64,000 nt of DNA from Rhizobium sp. Pop5 (GTDB taxonomy: Bacteria > Pseudomonadota > Alphaproteobacteria > Rhizobiales > Rhizobiaceae): positions 3,180,001 to 3,244,000 of the forward strand of contig NZ_CP099399.1 of assembly GCF_024721175.1 (NCBI RefSeq), written 5' to 3'. The notes under the pieces were generated by a model that ran no database searches, was not told the origin of the DNA, and was given only the letters and a program-made list of their open reading frames with translations. Below, piece by piece: positions 25,191 to 32,321 of this stretch. The position numbers were made by a program, and so were the translations under genes. Every line of letters begins with the position of its first letter. Positions within the stretch are counted from its first letter, which is position 1.

Positions 25191-27061
25191 TCCGCCGCCT
25201 CCGGCATCAGCCCCGCCGCCGACTGCAGCTCGATGCGGAAGACCGCGCCCCCTTTGGGATGATTGGCGGTCGTGAGGCTGCCGCCGAAATCCTTGACGAT
25301 ATTGTAGGAGATCGAAAGTCCAAGGCCGAGACCTTTGCCGACGCCCTTGGTCGTGAAGAACGGATCGAAGATGCGCTCGGCGATTGCCGCCGGCACGCCC
25401 GGTCCGTGGTCGCGCACCGTCAAGACCACTTTGCCTGCCTCCTCGACCGCCGAAACCTCGATGCGCCTGTCATCAAGTCCTTCCACCGCATCGGCCGCAT
25501 TGGAGATCACGTTCACCAGCACCTGCTGCAGACGCACCGAGCCGGCGCGCACGACCGGCGGCCGTGTGCCGAGATCGAGCCGCAGCTCGGCGTCTGCCGC
25601 CTTCAGCCGCCAGGCGATGATCTCCAGCGTGTCGCGCATCGCCTCGTCGAGAGAAACCGGTCCGAGCTTCTCGTTCGGCTTGCGGGCGAAGTTGCGCAGG
25701 TGCCGGCTGATCGAGGCCATGCGGTCGATCAGCCCGCCGATCCGTCTTATATTGTCATGCGCCTCCTCCACCCGGCCGCGGTCGATCAGCACCGAAGCAC
25801 TGTCCGTATAGGTCTTGGCGGCGGCGAGCGGCTGGTTGAACTCATGCGAAAGCGCAGCCGACATCTGCCCGAGCCCGGCAAGCTTGCCCGCCTGGATGAG
25901 ATCGGCCTGCGTCTGGCGAAGCTGCTGCTCGGTCTGCCGCCGCTCGGCGATCTCCTCCTCGATGCGGCTGTTGACGCGGGCAAGATCGGCCGTCCGCTCC
26001 TCCACCCGCCGCTCCAGTTCGCCCCGCGCTTCGGCCTGCATCTGCATGCGCTCGGCAAGGCGTGCCCGCCGCTGGCGAAGGACGGCAACTGCCAGGGCGG
26101 CGATGCAAAGGATGAGAAAGACGGCGACAAGCGCCGTGCGCGCCTGCGCACGGATGGAGCGCGTCTCCATCAGCACGTTCACTGTCCAGTCCTCGGCCGG
26201 CATGTAATGCGACAGCACCAGATATTCGCTCGCGCTCCGGTCGCTCGCCAGCGTCATCAGATCGTGCTGTTCGAAGCGGTGATACGTCACGGGCAGTGGC
26301 GTCAGCCTGGCATTGGCATAGCGTCGCGAGGCTTGCGTGCGGGCGATACGATCCGCCGTCAGCGGCAGGATCGCACTGTAGAGCCACTCCGGGCTGCCGG
26401 ACATGAAGATGATGCCTTCGGGATCGGAGACGAAAATCTTGTATTCCCCGCCGCTCCAGGAGGATTCGATCATGTCGATATCGACCTTGAAGACGATGAC
26501 GCCTCGAATATCGGCGCCGACCCGGATCGGAGCCGAGAAATAATAGCCGCGTTTCAGCGAGGTGGTGCCGAGCGCATAAAACCGGGCCTGCCGGCCTTCG
26601 ATTGCCTCCTGGAAATAGGGCCGGTAGTTGAAATTCTGGCCGACGAAGCTGCCCGGTCCATCATAATTGCTCGCCGCGATCGTCTCTCCATCCGGGTTCA
26701 CCACATAGATATCGGAGGATTTCAGAAGCCCGTTGATGGCCTTGAGATAGAGGTTGGCCGTATCGCGCAGCGCCATGTCGTCGGGGGCGCTGACCAGCTC
26801 CTGGATATCGTCGTGATCGGCGATCAGCGCCGGCAGCGCCTCGTAGCGGTTGAGATGGCCGCTGAGCGCCGAAACGGCAAGGCGCAGCGCTGTTCCCGCC
26901 TGGGCCGAAGCCTCCTCCATATAGGCGCGCGTCGCAATCGCGCTTCCAAAGGTGAAGAAGGCGAAGATGACGAGCGGAACCGCCAGCAGCGCCGCTATCC
27001 CACGATATCTCGAAGACAGATCCCGCTCCTCCCTTTCTGCCTCCGCTCCCCAGCAAGGCAT
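25187..27061 (-). CDS. dctB: Sensor histidine kinase, DctB-like
   Basis: About 624 residues with ATG 27061 as a tentative start; longer frames run into the divergent oxidoreductase gene and are unlikely, and no strong ribosome binding site marks any start. Order: TM1, periplasmic double PDC/Cache sensor (NFNYRPYFQEAIEGR and YYFSAPIRVG motifs typical of DctB), TM2, coiled coil, H-box ALSHEFNQPLAAAKTY, N/G boxes ending GLGLGLSISYNIV. It senses C4-dicarboxylates in known DctB and phosphorylates DctD encoded next. Divergent dctA, usual in rhizobia, is replaced here by a molybdenum enzyme gene. Confidence 0.88.
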   Translation of the reverse strand: MPCWGAEAEREERDLSSRYRGIAALLAVPLVIFAFFTFGSAIATRAYMEEASAQAGTALRLAVSALSGHLNRYEALPALIADHDDIQELVSAPDDMALRDTANLYLKAINGLLKSSDIYVVNPDGETIAASNYDGPGSFVGQNFNYRPYFQEAIEGRQARFYALGTTSLKRGYYFSAPIRVGADIRGVIVFKVDIDMIESSWSGGEYKIFVSDPEGIIFMSGSPEWLYSAILPLTADRIARTQASRRYANARLTPLPVTYHRFEQHDLMTLASDRSASEYLVLSHYMPAEDWTVNVLMETRSIRAQARTALVAVFLILCIAALAVAVLRQRRARLAERMQMQAEARGELERRVEERTADLARVNSRIEEEIAERRQTEQQLRQTQADLIQAGKLAGLGQMSAALSHEFNQPLAAAKTYTDSASVLIDRGRVEEAHDNIRRIGGLIDRMASISRHLRNFARKPNEKLGPVSLDEAMRDTLEIIAWRLKAADAELRLDLGTRPPVVRAGSVRLQQVLVNVISNAADAVEGLDDRRIEVSAVEEAGKVVLTVRDHGPGVPAAIAERIFDPFFTTKGVGKGLGLGLSISYNIVKDFGGSLTTANHPKGGAVFRIELQSAAGLMPEAAE

Positions 27062-27173
27062 GCCCGACCGGCCCAAGTTTAGTAAGACGAGCGAGGATTT
27101 CCAAGGGCCTGCCGAAACTTGACACCCGGCGAGACCGGATGTCCTATTGCTGCATCGCAAGGAGACCCCGCTC

Positions 27174-27836
27174 ATGAGCGACGACCAGACGCCCGCTGAC
27201 AGCAAGCTCACCAGTTCCAAGCGCCGCTGGGCGGCGGAGGGCAAATTCCTGACCGGCCGTATCAGCCGTCCCGAGGCCGAGCGCCTGCCGCCCGGCCAGC
27301 ACCTCGTCAAGAACTGGCCAGTGCTCGATCTCGGCCAGCAGCCGGTGGTTTCAACCGATAGCTGGCGGCTTGAGGTGCGAGGCCTCGTCGAAACTGCGCT
27401 CACCCTCACCTGGGCCGATTTCCAGGCGATCGAGCAAAGCATTGGGATGAGCGATATTCACTGCGTCACCACCTGGTCGCGCTACGACAATAAATGGAAG
27501 GGCGTTTCGACCCGCGATCTGCTCGACCTCGCCATGCCGAAACCAGAAGCAGCTTACGTCATGCTGACGAGCTATGACGGCTATACCACCAACCTGCCGC
27601 TTGTCGATTTCGCCGCCGAAGATGCCATCCTCGCAACCTCCTGGGAGGACTTGCCTCTGACAGCAGATCATGGCGGCCCGATGCGCCTCGTCGTGCCGCA
27701 TCTCTACTTCTGGAAAAGCGCCAAATGGCTGCGACGCATCGAGCTAATCGCCGCTGACGCGGCCGGCTTCTGGGAAAAGAACGGCTACCATATGCTTGGC
27801 GATCCGTGGCGCGAGCAGCGCTATTCCGACAACTGA
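27174..27836 (+). CDS. Sulfite-oxidase-like molybdopterin oxidoreductase
   Basis: 220 residues from ATG 27174, with AAGGAG at 27159-27164. It is a single oxidoreductase molybdopterin-binding domain (sulfite oxidase/YedY fold): the Cys of SDIHCVTTWSRYDNKW is the expected molybdenum ligand, followed by the GGPMRLVVPHLYFWKSAKW segment that binds the pterin. No twin-arginine signal is visible, so it is probably cytoplasmic, unlike MsrP. Substrate unknown. Its 3' end overlaps the convergent gene 27821-28447 by 16 bases. Confidence 0.87.
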   Translation: MSDDQTPADSKLTSSKRRWAAEGKFLTGRISRPEAERLPPGQHLVKNWPVLDLGQQPVVSTDSWRLEVRGLVETALTLTWADFQAIEQSIGMSDIHCVTTWSRYDNKWKGVSTRDLLDLAMPKPEAAYVMLTSYDGYTTNLPLVDFAAEDAILATSWEDLPLTADHGGPMRLVVPHLYFWKSAKWLRRIELIAADAAGFWEKNGYHMLGDPWREQRYSDN

Positions 27837-28447
27837 TCCCGCGGGCGCAGGAAGCGGCGAAGTGTAAAAACCGCGAGACCGAGCAAGACAGAGAGCCCTG
27901 TCAGCGACGCCATACTGGCGAAATGGATCGGCACCCTGCTCCATCGCGGCTTGACGATATCGGCGGTGTTGAAAGCTTCGCCGCTGAATTGGCACGTGAC
28001 GAGCGCAAGCCCGCGTCGCACCATATCGACGTCGACGGCGGAGATGATCCGGTTGGCGGCAAGCGCCTCCTGCGGCATCTCCCGCATCGCCATCAGCACA
28101 GCTTTGGTTGCCGCGAGATAGGCATGGGCGCATTCGTTGAACGGACTTCCCTCATCCGTCACGCTGCCCGGTACCCTGCCCCACAGACAATAGGAATACT
28201 GGATCTCGGCATAGTTCAGAATGCGGCGGAACGGCTCGTTCGTATCGACTGCCCGCGACGCAAGGTCGATGATCCCACTGCGATATTCTGAAATCACCGC
28301 CATCTCGCCGTGGGAAATTTCAGGAATATCCAGACCGGCATGGCTGCCGCCTTCGCTGCTGCCATGGGCAAAGGCGGTTCCAACCCCGAACAGAAACAGG
28401 CTTGCCGCAAGACCGAGAGCGGCAAGCCCTTTACGACGCCGGCTCAC
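27821..28447 (-). CDS. Uncharacterised membrane-anchored periplasmic protein, third gene of the cobalt (cbtBA) operon
   Basis: 208 residues from GTG 28447, which overlaps the cbtA stop (GTGA), so the three genes are coupled. Signal peptide about residues 1-26 ending AFA, then a His-containing start (HGSSEGGSHAG), a soluble region of about 140 residues with three cysteines (SYCLW, NECAHAY, VTCQF), and one C-terminal membrane helix (ASMASLTGLSVLLGLAVF) with a basic tail. I do not recognise the family. Position behind a B12 riboswitch suggests a periplasmic part in cobalt uptake; His and Cys could bind metal, which is inference. Confidence 0.75.
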   Translation of the reverse strand: MSRRRKGLAALGLAASLFLFGVGTAFAHGSSEGGSHAGLDIPEISHGEMAVISEYRSGIIDLASRAVDTNEPFRRILNYAEIQYSYCLWGRVPGSVTDEGSPFNECAHAYLAATKAVLMAMREMPQEALAANRIISAVDVDMVRRGLALVTCQFSGEAFNTADIVKPRWSRVPIHFASMASLTGLSVLLGLAVFTLRRFLRPRDQLSE

Positions 28448-29178
28448 CGGAACGCCGGCCGCAACCCGCCCTTGACGGCAAGCCGTCTTTCCGCGAGCGC
28501 CCCGAAAGCAAGGCCGAGCGTGGCCCAAAGGATGACGTGCATGCCGAGCGAGGTCGTGCGGAAGCGCCAGAGCACCAGTGCCGAGAAATTCTCGGGCACC
28601 TCGTTGATCGGCGGCAGCAGATAGAGCACGAGGCCGATGAAGACGAGATAGGCGATGCCGGCGATGATCGCGCCGTTCCAGAGACCGAAACGCTCGGAAA
28701 GACGGCGCGAAAGCGCCACCGCCGCAATCAGCGCGGCGAGCGAGACGACGATCATCAGGAAGAACAGCTCGGTCCTGACGCCGATCGTATCGGGGTTGCC
28801 GACTGCCGGCGGGTTGGCCGGATACTTGACGGCGGGAACGAGTACGATCGCCACGAAAGCGGCGGTAGCGATGACGGCCGAGGTCCCGCGCGCCGAAAGA
28901 CTGCTGAAGCGACCATGCACGAAGGCGAAGGCAAGCGCGAAAAGCCCGCCGACGGCAACGCTGTAAGCCATGACGCCGGTGAAAAGGCCGAGACCGGCCT
29001 GGGTGGCGCGGCTGACGATTTCGGGTTCGGCGGCTTCGCCCGCCGCCTGTGCGCTCGCCTCCTCGAAGGCGATCGCCGCATCGACCAACGGCTCGCCGAA
29101 GGTGTGGGCGAAGGCAAAAACGAGGATACCAGCAATCAGGCCCGCGAGCATGCCGCGAAGCAGAAGGTTTCCAACCAT
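28444..29178 (-). CDS. cbtA: Cobalt transporter subunit CbtA
   Basis: 244 residues, five to six membrane segments, starting MVGNLLLRGMLAGLIAGIL, the usual CbtA N terminus. A His-containing segment lies in the second half (TSLGMHVILWATLGLAFGALAERRL). CbtA is the predicted integral membrane part of a cobalt uptake system found under cobalamin riboswitch control. It follows cbtB by 12 bases and is followed by the uncharacterised 208-residue gene, its stop overlapping that start. Confidence 0.9.
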   Translation of the reverse strand: MVGNLLLRGMLAGLIAGILVFAFAHTFGEPLVDAAIAFEEASAQAAGEAAEPEIVSRATQAGLGLFTGVMAYSVAVGGLFALAFAFVHGRFSSLSARGTSAVIATAAFVAIVLVPAVKYPANPPAVGNPDTIGVRTELFFLMIVVSLAALIAAVALSRRLSERFGLWNGAIIAGIAYLVFIGLVLYLLPPINEVPENFSALVLWRFRTTSLGMHVILWATLGLAFGALAERRLAVKGGLRPAFR

Positions 29179-29190
29179 GTCAGAATCCCT

Positions 29191-29400
29191 TTAGTGGCAG
29201 GGAAAACCGAGGAGATGGCGGCCGTCATGCACGAATTCATGCACATACATGCCGTTGAACAGCGCCATCGCGCCTTCCTCGGTGCCGACAAAATAAAGGG
29301 CGATGAGCATCAGCAGGCCGCCAAAGATCGCCCAGGGCAGGATATCTCCCACAGGGATCGGCGCCGGTGCCGCGACGGGGGCGAAAGTGGTATCAGACAT
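29191..29400 (-). CDS. cbtB: Cobalt transporter subunit CbtB
   Basis: 69 residues: one membrane helix (PWAIFGGLLMLIALYFVG) then the CbtB C-terminal metal motif, MYVHEFVHDGRHLLGFPCH, with four His and one Cys. Start ATG 29400 follows GGAGG at a good distance. Small partner of CbtA; the His-rich end is thought to bind cobalt. First gene of the operon, only 34 bases after the end of the cobalamin riboswitch aptamer, so repression by B12 most likely works at its ribosome binding site. Confidence 0.92.
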   Translation of the reverse strand: MSDTTFAPVAAPAPIPVGDILPWAIFGGLLMLIALYFVGTEEGAMALFNGMYVHEFVHDGRHLLGFPCH

Positions 29401-29434
29401 GTATTCCTCCAGAATGACGCGTTCAGTCGAAAGA

Positions 29435-29542
29435 GTGCTTGTGCGGTAGGGTCTGACTTCCAGCACGAAGAGCTTTCGACACGCTGGTCACAGTGGCGCG
29501 ACCGCGCCGGATTTCCACCGGCTTCCAAACCCGCAACAGCAC
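29435..29542 (-). promoter_or_regulatory. Cobalamin (B12) riboswitch controlling the cbt operon
   Basis: On the minus strand the conserved core GCCGGTGGAAATCCGGC (29524-29508) is followed by CGCCACTGTGACC (29498-29486) and, after a stem, the B12-box-like GGAAGTCAGACCC (29461-29449). The outer stem pairs GTGCTGTTGCGG (29542-29531) with CCGCACAAGCAC (29446-29435) with one mismatch. The aptamer is compact (about 108 bases). It ends just ahead of the cbtB ribosome binding site. Cobalamin control of cbtAB is known in proteobacteria. Confidence 0.88.
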
Positions 29543-29607
29543 GGTTATATCTGCACGCTGGAGAGACTGTCAACGGAACTTCACGAGCCGGTGAAGGGCC
29601 GTCCCAC

Positions 29608-29710
29608 AGCATAATTCCTTAACTCGGAACCGATTTAAGGATAAAATTATGCAGCAATTTAAAGCGCTAGAGCGTCCTTTGCGCGCCTAAAGAGGCGCGC
29701 GGCGCTGTAG
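29608..29710 (-). repeat. RIME-like intergenic double-palindrome repeat, copy 2 (inverted)
   Basis: Inverted copy of 2528-2632: here the AT-rich palindrome (GCATAATTCC ... AAATTATGC) comes first, then the GC palindrome (CTAGAGCGTCC ... GGCGCTGTAG). The outer sequences AAAGGACGCT and CCTTAAATCG are shared exactly with copy 1 on the opposite strand. It separates the riboswitch leader from the histidine phosphatase gene. Confidence 0.75.
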
Positions 29711-29732
29711 CCGCATTCCGGAGATCAGAACG

Positions 29733-30299
29733 ATGGTGAACACGCGTCTCACCTGGATCTGCCATGGCGCGACGGCGGCAAGCCGCAAGGCCCTGTTCCC
29801 GCTCGACGAACCGCTGGAAAGCAAGGCCGCGAAGGACGCGGCCGAGATGGCCGCGCTGCCCCGCGCCGACCGCATCTTCACCAGTCCCGCCCTGCGCACC
29901 CGCCAGACCGCGACAGCGCTCCGCCTCGACGCCGGGATCGACCCGGCGCTTCGCGATTGCGACCATGGCCGCTGGGCCGGCAGGCCGATCGTCACGATAG
30001 GGTCCGAAGAGCCGGAGAATCTGGAAATCTGGATGAGCGATCCGCAAGCGGCCCCGCACGGCGGCGAAAGTCTTTTCGACCTGCGCACGCGCGTCGCCGG
30101 CTGGATGGATGCTCAGTCCACCCTCGGCGGACATGTGATCGCCGTTAGCCACGCGGCAATCATCCGGGCGGCGGTCGTGCATGTGCTTCAGGCGCCGCTC
30201 TCTTCCTTCTGGCTGATTGACGTCGGACCGCTCGCAATCGTCCGCATGACCAGCGACGGGCGACGCTGGTCGCTGCGCTTCAGCATTAGTGACCTCTGA
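29733..30299 (+). CDS. Histidine phosphatase family protein with altered RHG motif
   Basis: 188 residues. Histidine phosphatase (phosphoglycerate mutase-like) fold: FTSPALRTRQTATAL, HGGESLFDLRTRV and AVSHAAIIRAAV, the last holding the second catalytic His. The N-terminal catalytic motif reads TWICHGAT instead of the usual VRHGET, keeping the phospho-accepting His but replacing the Arg by Cys. CobC, the alpha-ribazole phosphatase of B12 synthesis, belongs here, and the cobalt operon is next door, but the altered motif makes enzymatic activity uncertain. Confidence 0.82.
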   Translation: MVNTRLTWICHGATAASRKALFPLDEPLESKAAKDAAEMAALPRADRIFTSPALRTRQTATALRLDAGIDPALRDCDHGRWAGRPIVTIGSEEPENLEIWMSDPQAAPHGGESLFDLRTRVAGWMDAQSTLGGHVIAVSHAAIIRAAVVHVLQAPLSSFWLIDVGPLAIVRMTSDGRRWSLRFSISDL

Positions 30300-30389
30300 T
30301 CTTATCCAGCCTTACGCAAGCAAATCGCGTCATCTCTATTGAACCCGGCTTTGCCGGAACTACTTCCTTGTCCCAAGGAGATGGAAGAA

Positions 30390-30506
30390 ATGACATATGA
30401 CTGGAGTGGGGAGCGTACGCGGCGCCTGCGTTTTATGCGTGTCGCCACGGTTACGGTTCTGGTCGGTCTCCTCGTCAGCGTACCGCTGCTGATCGTCACC
30501 GCCTGA
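30390..30506 (+). CDS. Small single-pass membrane protein, 38 residues
   Basis: ATG 30390 follows a perfect AAGGAG (30375-30380) at nine bases, and the TGA at 30504 is followed after 12 bases by a strong terminator hairpin. Product: short basic, Arg-rich head (MTYDWSGERTRRLRFMR) and one membrane helix (VATVTVLVGLLVSVPLLIV). An upstream ATG at 30381 is too close to the binding site. I do not recognise a family. Signals on both sides make it a real gene despite its size. Confidence 0.65.
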   Translation: MTYDWSGERTRRLRFMRVATVTVLVGLLVSVPLLIVTA

Positions 30507-30518
30507 AGTACGAGAAAG

Positions 30519-30548
30519 GGCGAGCGATGCAATTGCACGCTCGCCTTC
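30519..30548 (+). terminator. Terminator of the 38-residue membrane protein gene
   Basis: GGCGAGCG (30519-30526) pairs with CGCTCGCC (30538-30545); the loop TGCAATTGCA is itself self-complementary and can lengthen the stem. A T-rich tail (TTCGTTCTTCTC) follows. Confidence 0.7.
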
Positions 30549-30740
30549 GTTCTTCTCAGGCGCGAGATACGCGCCCATGGTCAGCCTTTGTCGCCGCCCG
30601 CAGAACGAGTATCCGCCGCCACGGCTCACGCCTTTCGAGGCCGGTAGCAGGCCGCCGCTCTGATAATTCGCCTTCTGGTTTCAACGAACATTTCAGACTT
30701 TCGTGATTACGTCGGCGCGGGCGGAGACGGAGAAGGCCAT

Positions 30741-32312
30741 ATGCCGGTGTTTTTCCAAAGCAGGGCCGGAAGGCAATGCGTGTCGATCATGGCGTTCGGA
30801 GTAACCCTCTGGCTCCTCGGCACGCTGTTGCAGTTCGGCGACAACCTGGTCTCCTTCATGATCGGTTTCGGCGAGTACGGCGCCGACAAACTCGTCCTGG
30901 CGCTCGGCATCGCCGGCGCCATGAGTTTCGTCTACTCGGTGCTGCGCATCGCCGATCTCCGCAAGGAAATGGAGCTGCGCTCGGCGGCCCAGACAAAGGC
31001 CGACTGGACCGCCACCCACGATCACCTGACAAAATTGCCGAACCGCTATGCCTTCGAGCGCAAGATCCTGTCGCGGCCGACCAAGGACGACGAGGCCGAA
31101 ATCGAGGGGTCGGAAGGCAACGTCACCATCTTCTCTGTCGATCTTGACGGCTTCAAGAAGGTGAACGACCTCGTCGGCCACAAGGGCGGCGATGTGCTGT
31201 TGATCGAAGTTGCCAAACGTATCTGTGCGCTCGGCAATGCCGATTGCGTCTATCGCTTCGGCGGCGACGAATTCATCATCGTCGCCTTCGCCCTGACGGC
31301 GCAGCGCGAGGAGCATTTTGCCAGGCTGCTGATCCAGGCGGTCACCCGCCCTATCCATATCGACGGCTTTGCTGTCGAGGTCGGCGCCAGCGTCGGCTAC
31401 GACCGCTGGGCCGAGGGCGCCGAACCGCTGGAAGATGCCGCCCATCGTGCCGATCTTGCCATGTACGAGGCGAAATCGCGCGGACCCAACCATTTTCTCG
31501 TCTTCGAAGCCTCGATGCAGGACAAGGTGACGGAACGCGCTGCGCTGGAAACGAGGCTGCGCGCCGCAATCTCCAACAAGGCGATCAAACCCTTCTACCA
31601 GCCGCTGATCGATCTCAAGACCGGCCAGCTCTGTGGCTTCGAGGCATTGGCGCGCTGGATCGGCGACGACGACATCAATATCCCGCCGCCCGTCTTCATC
31701 GACATCGCCGAGGAAACCGGCATGATCACCGCCCTGTTCGAGGATCTTCTCGCCCAGGCCTGCAGTGATGCACTCAGCTGGCCGGAGCATGTGACCTTGT
31801 CCTTCAACGTCTCGCCGGTGCAGATGGAAGACAAGCTCCTGACCTCGCGCATCCTCAAGGTCCTCTCGGCAAGCCGGCTGCCGCCGCAGCGCCTTGAAAT
31901 TGAGATCACCGAAAACGCGCTGATCCAGGATCCCGCTGTCGCCGCCGTCATCCTCGAGGAACTGCACGCTGCCGGCATTCAGATCGCGCTCGACGATTTC
32001 GGCACGGGTTATTCGAGCCTCGCCCAGCTCGCCCGCTATCGTTTCGACAAGATCAAGATCGACAAGAGCTTCACTGCCACCTGCCGTGAAGACGAACGTC
32101 AGGAAAAGATCGTCCGCGCCATGCTCGGCCTCGGCCGGAGCCTCAACATCAAGACAACAGCGGAAGGCGTCGAGGAGCACGGCCAGCTTGCCTTCCTGCT
32201 GCAGCTCGGCTGCGACATCGGCCAGGGCTATCTTTTCGGCAAGGCAATGCCCGCCGCAGAGGCGGGCATCTTCATCAGCAATCGCACTGCCAGTCTGGCC
32301 TCGACGGCCTGA
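30741..32312 (+). CDS. Membrane-anchored diguanylate cyclase/phosphodiesterase (GGDEF-EAL)
   Basis: 523 residues. Two membrane helices at about 15-35 and 47-68, then a GGDEF domain (active site YRFGGDEF intact, SVDLDGFKKVND metal/substrate segment) and an EAL domain with FEALARW, the metal-site ENALIQD and DDFGTGYSS motifs and the loop-6 EGVEEH. Both halves look catalytically competent, so it could make or break cyclic di-GMP at the inner membrane. No inhibitory RxxD I-site precedes GGDEF. ATG 30741 has AGAAGG upstream. The stop is nine bases from the convergent pit stop. Confidence 0.92.
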   Translation: MPVFFQSRAGRQCVSIMAFGVTLWLLGTLLQFGDNLVSFMIGFGEYGADKLVLALGIAGAMSFVYSVLRIADLRKEMELRSAAQTKADWTATHDHLTKLPNRYAFERKILSRPTKDDEAEIEGSEGNVTIFSVDLDGFKKVNDLVGHKGGDVLLIEVAKRICALGNADCVYRFGGDEFIIVAFALTAQREEHFARLLIQAVTRPIHIDGFAVEVGASVGYDRWAEGAEPLEDAAHRADLAMYEAKSRGPNHFLVFEASMQDKVTERAALETRLRAAISNKAIKPFYQPLIDLKTGQLCGFEALARWIGDDDINIPPPVFIDIAEETGMITALFEDLLAQACSDALSWPEHVTLSFNVSPVQMEDKLLTSRILKVLSASRLPPQRLEIEITENALIQDPAVAAVILEELHAAGIQIALDDFGTGYSSLAQLARYRFDKIKIDKSFTATCREDERQEKIVRAMLGLGRSLNIKTTAEGVEEHGQLAFLLQLGCDIGQGYLFGKAMPAAEAGIFISNRTASLASTA

Positions 32313-32321
32313 CGGAATGCC

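Noticed and set aside
25259..27082. 607-codon plus-strand frame opposite dctB
   Set aside because: Antisense to a well-conserved sensor kinase, charged low-complexity composition, no ribosome binding site.
27062..27442. N-terminal extension of DctB
   Set aside because: It runs antisense through the first third of the molybdenum enzyme gene and encodes low-complexity Ser/Arg sequence.
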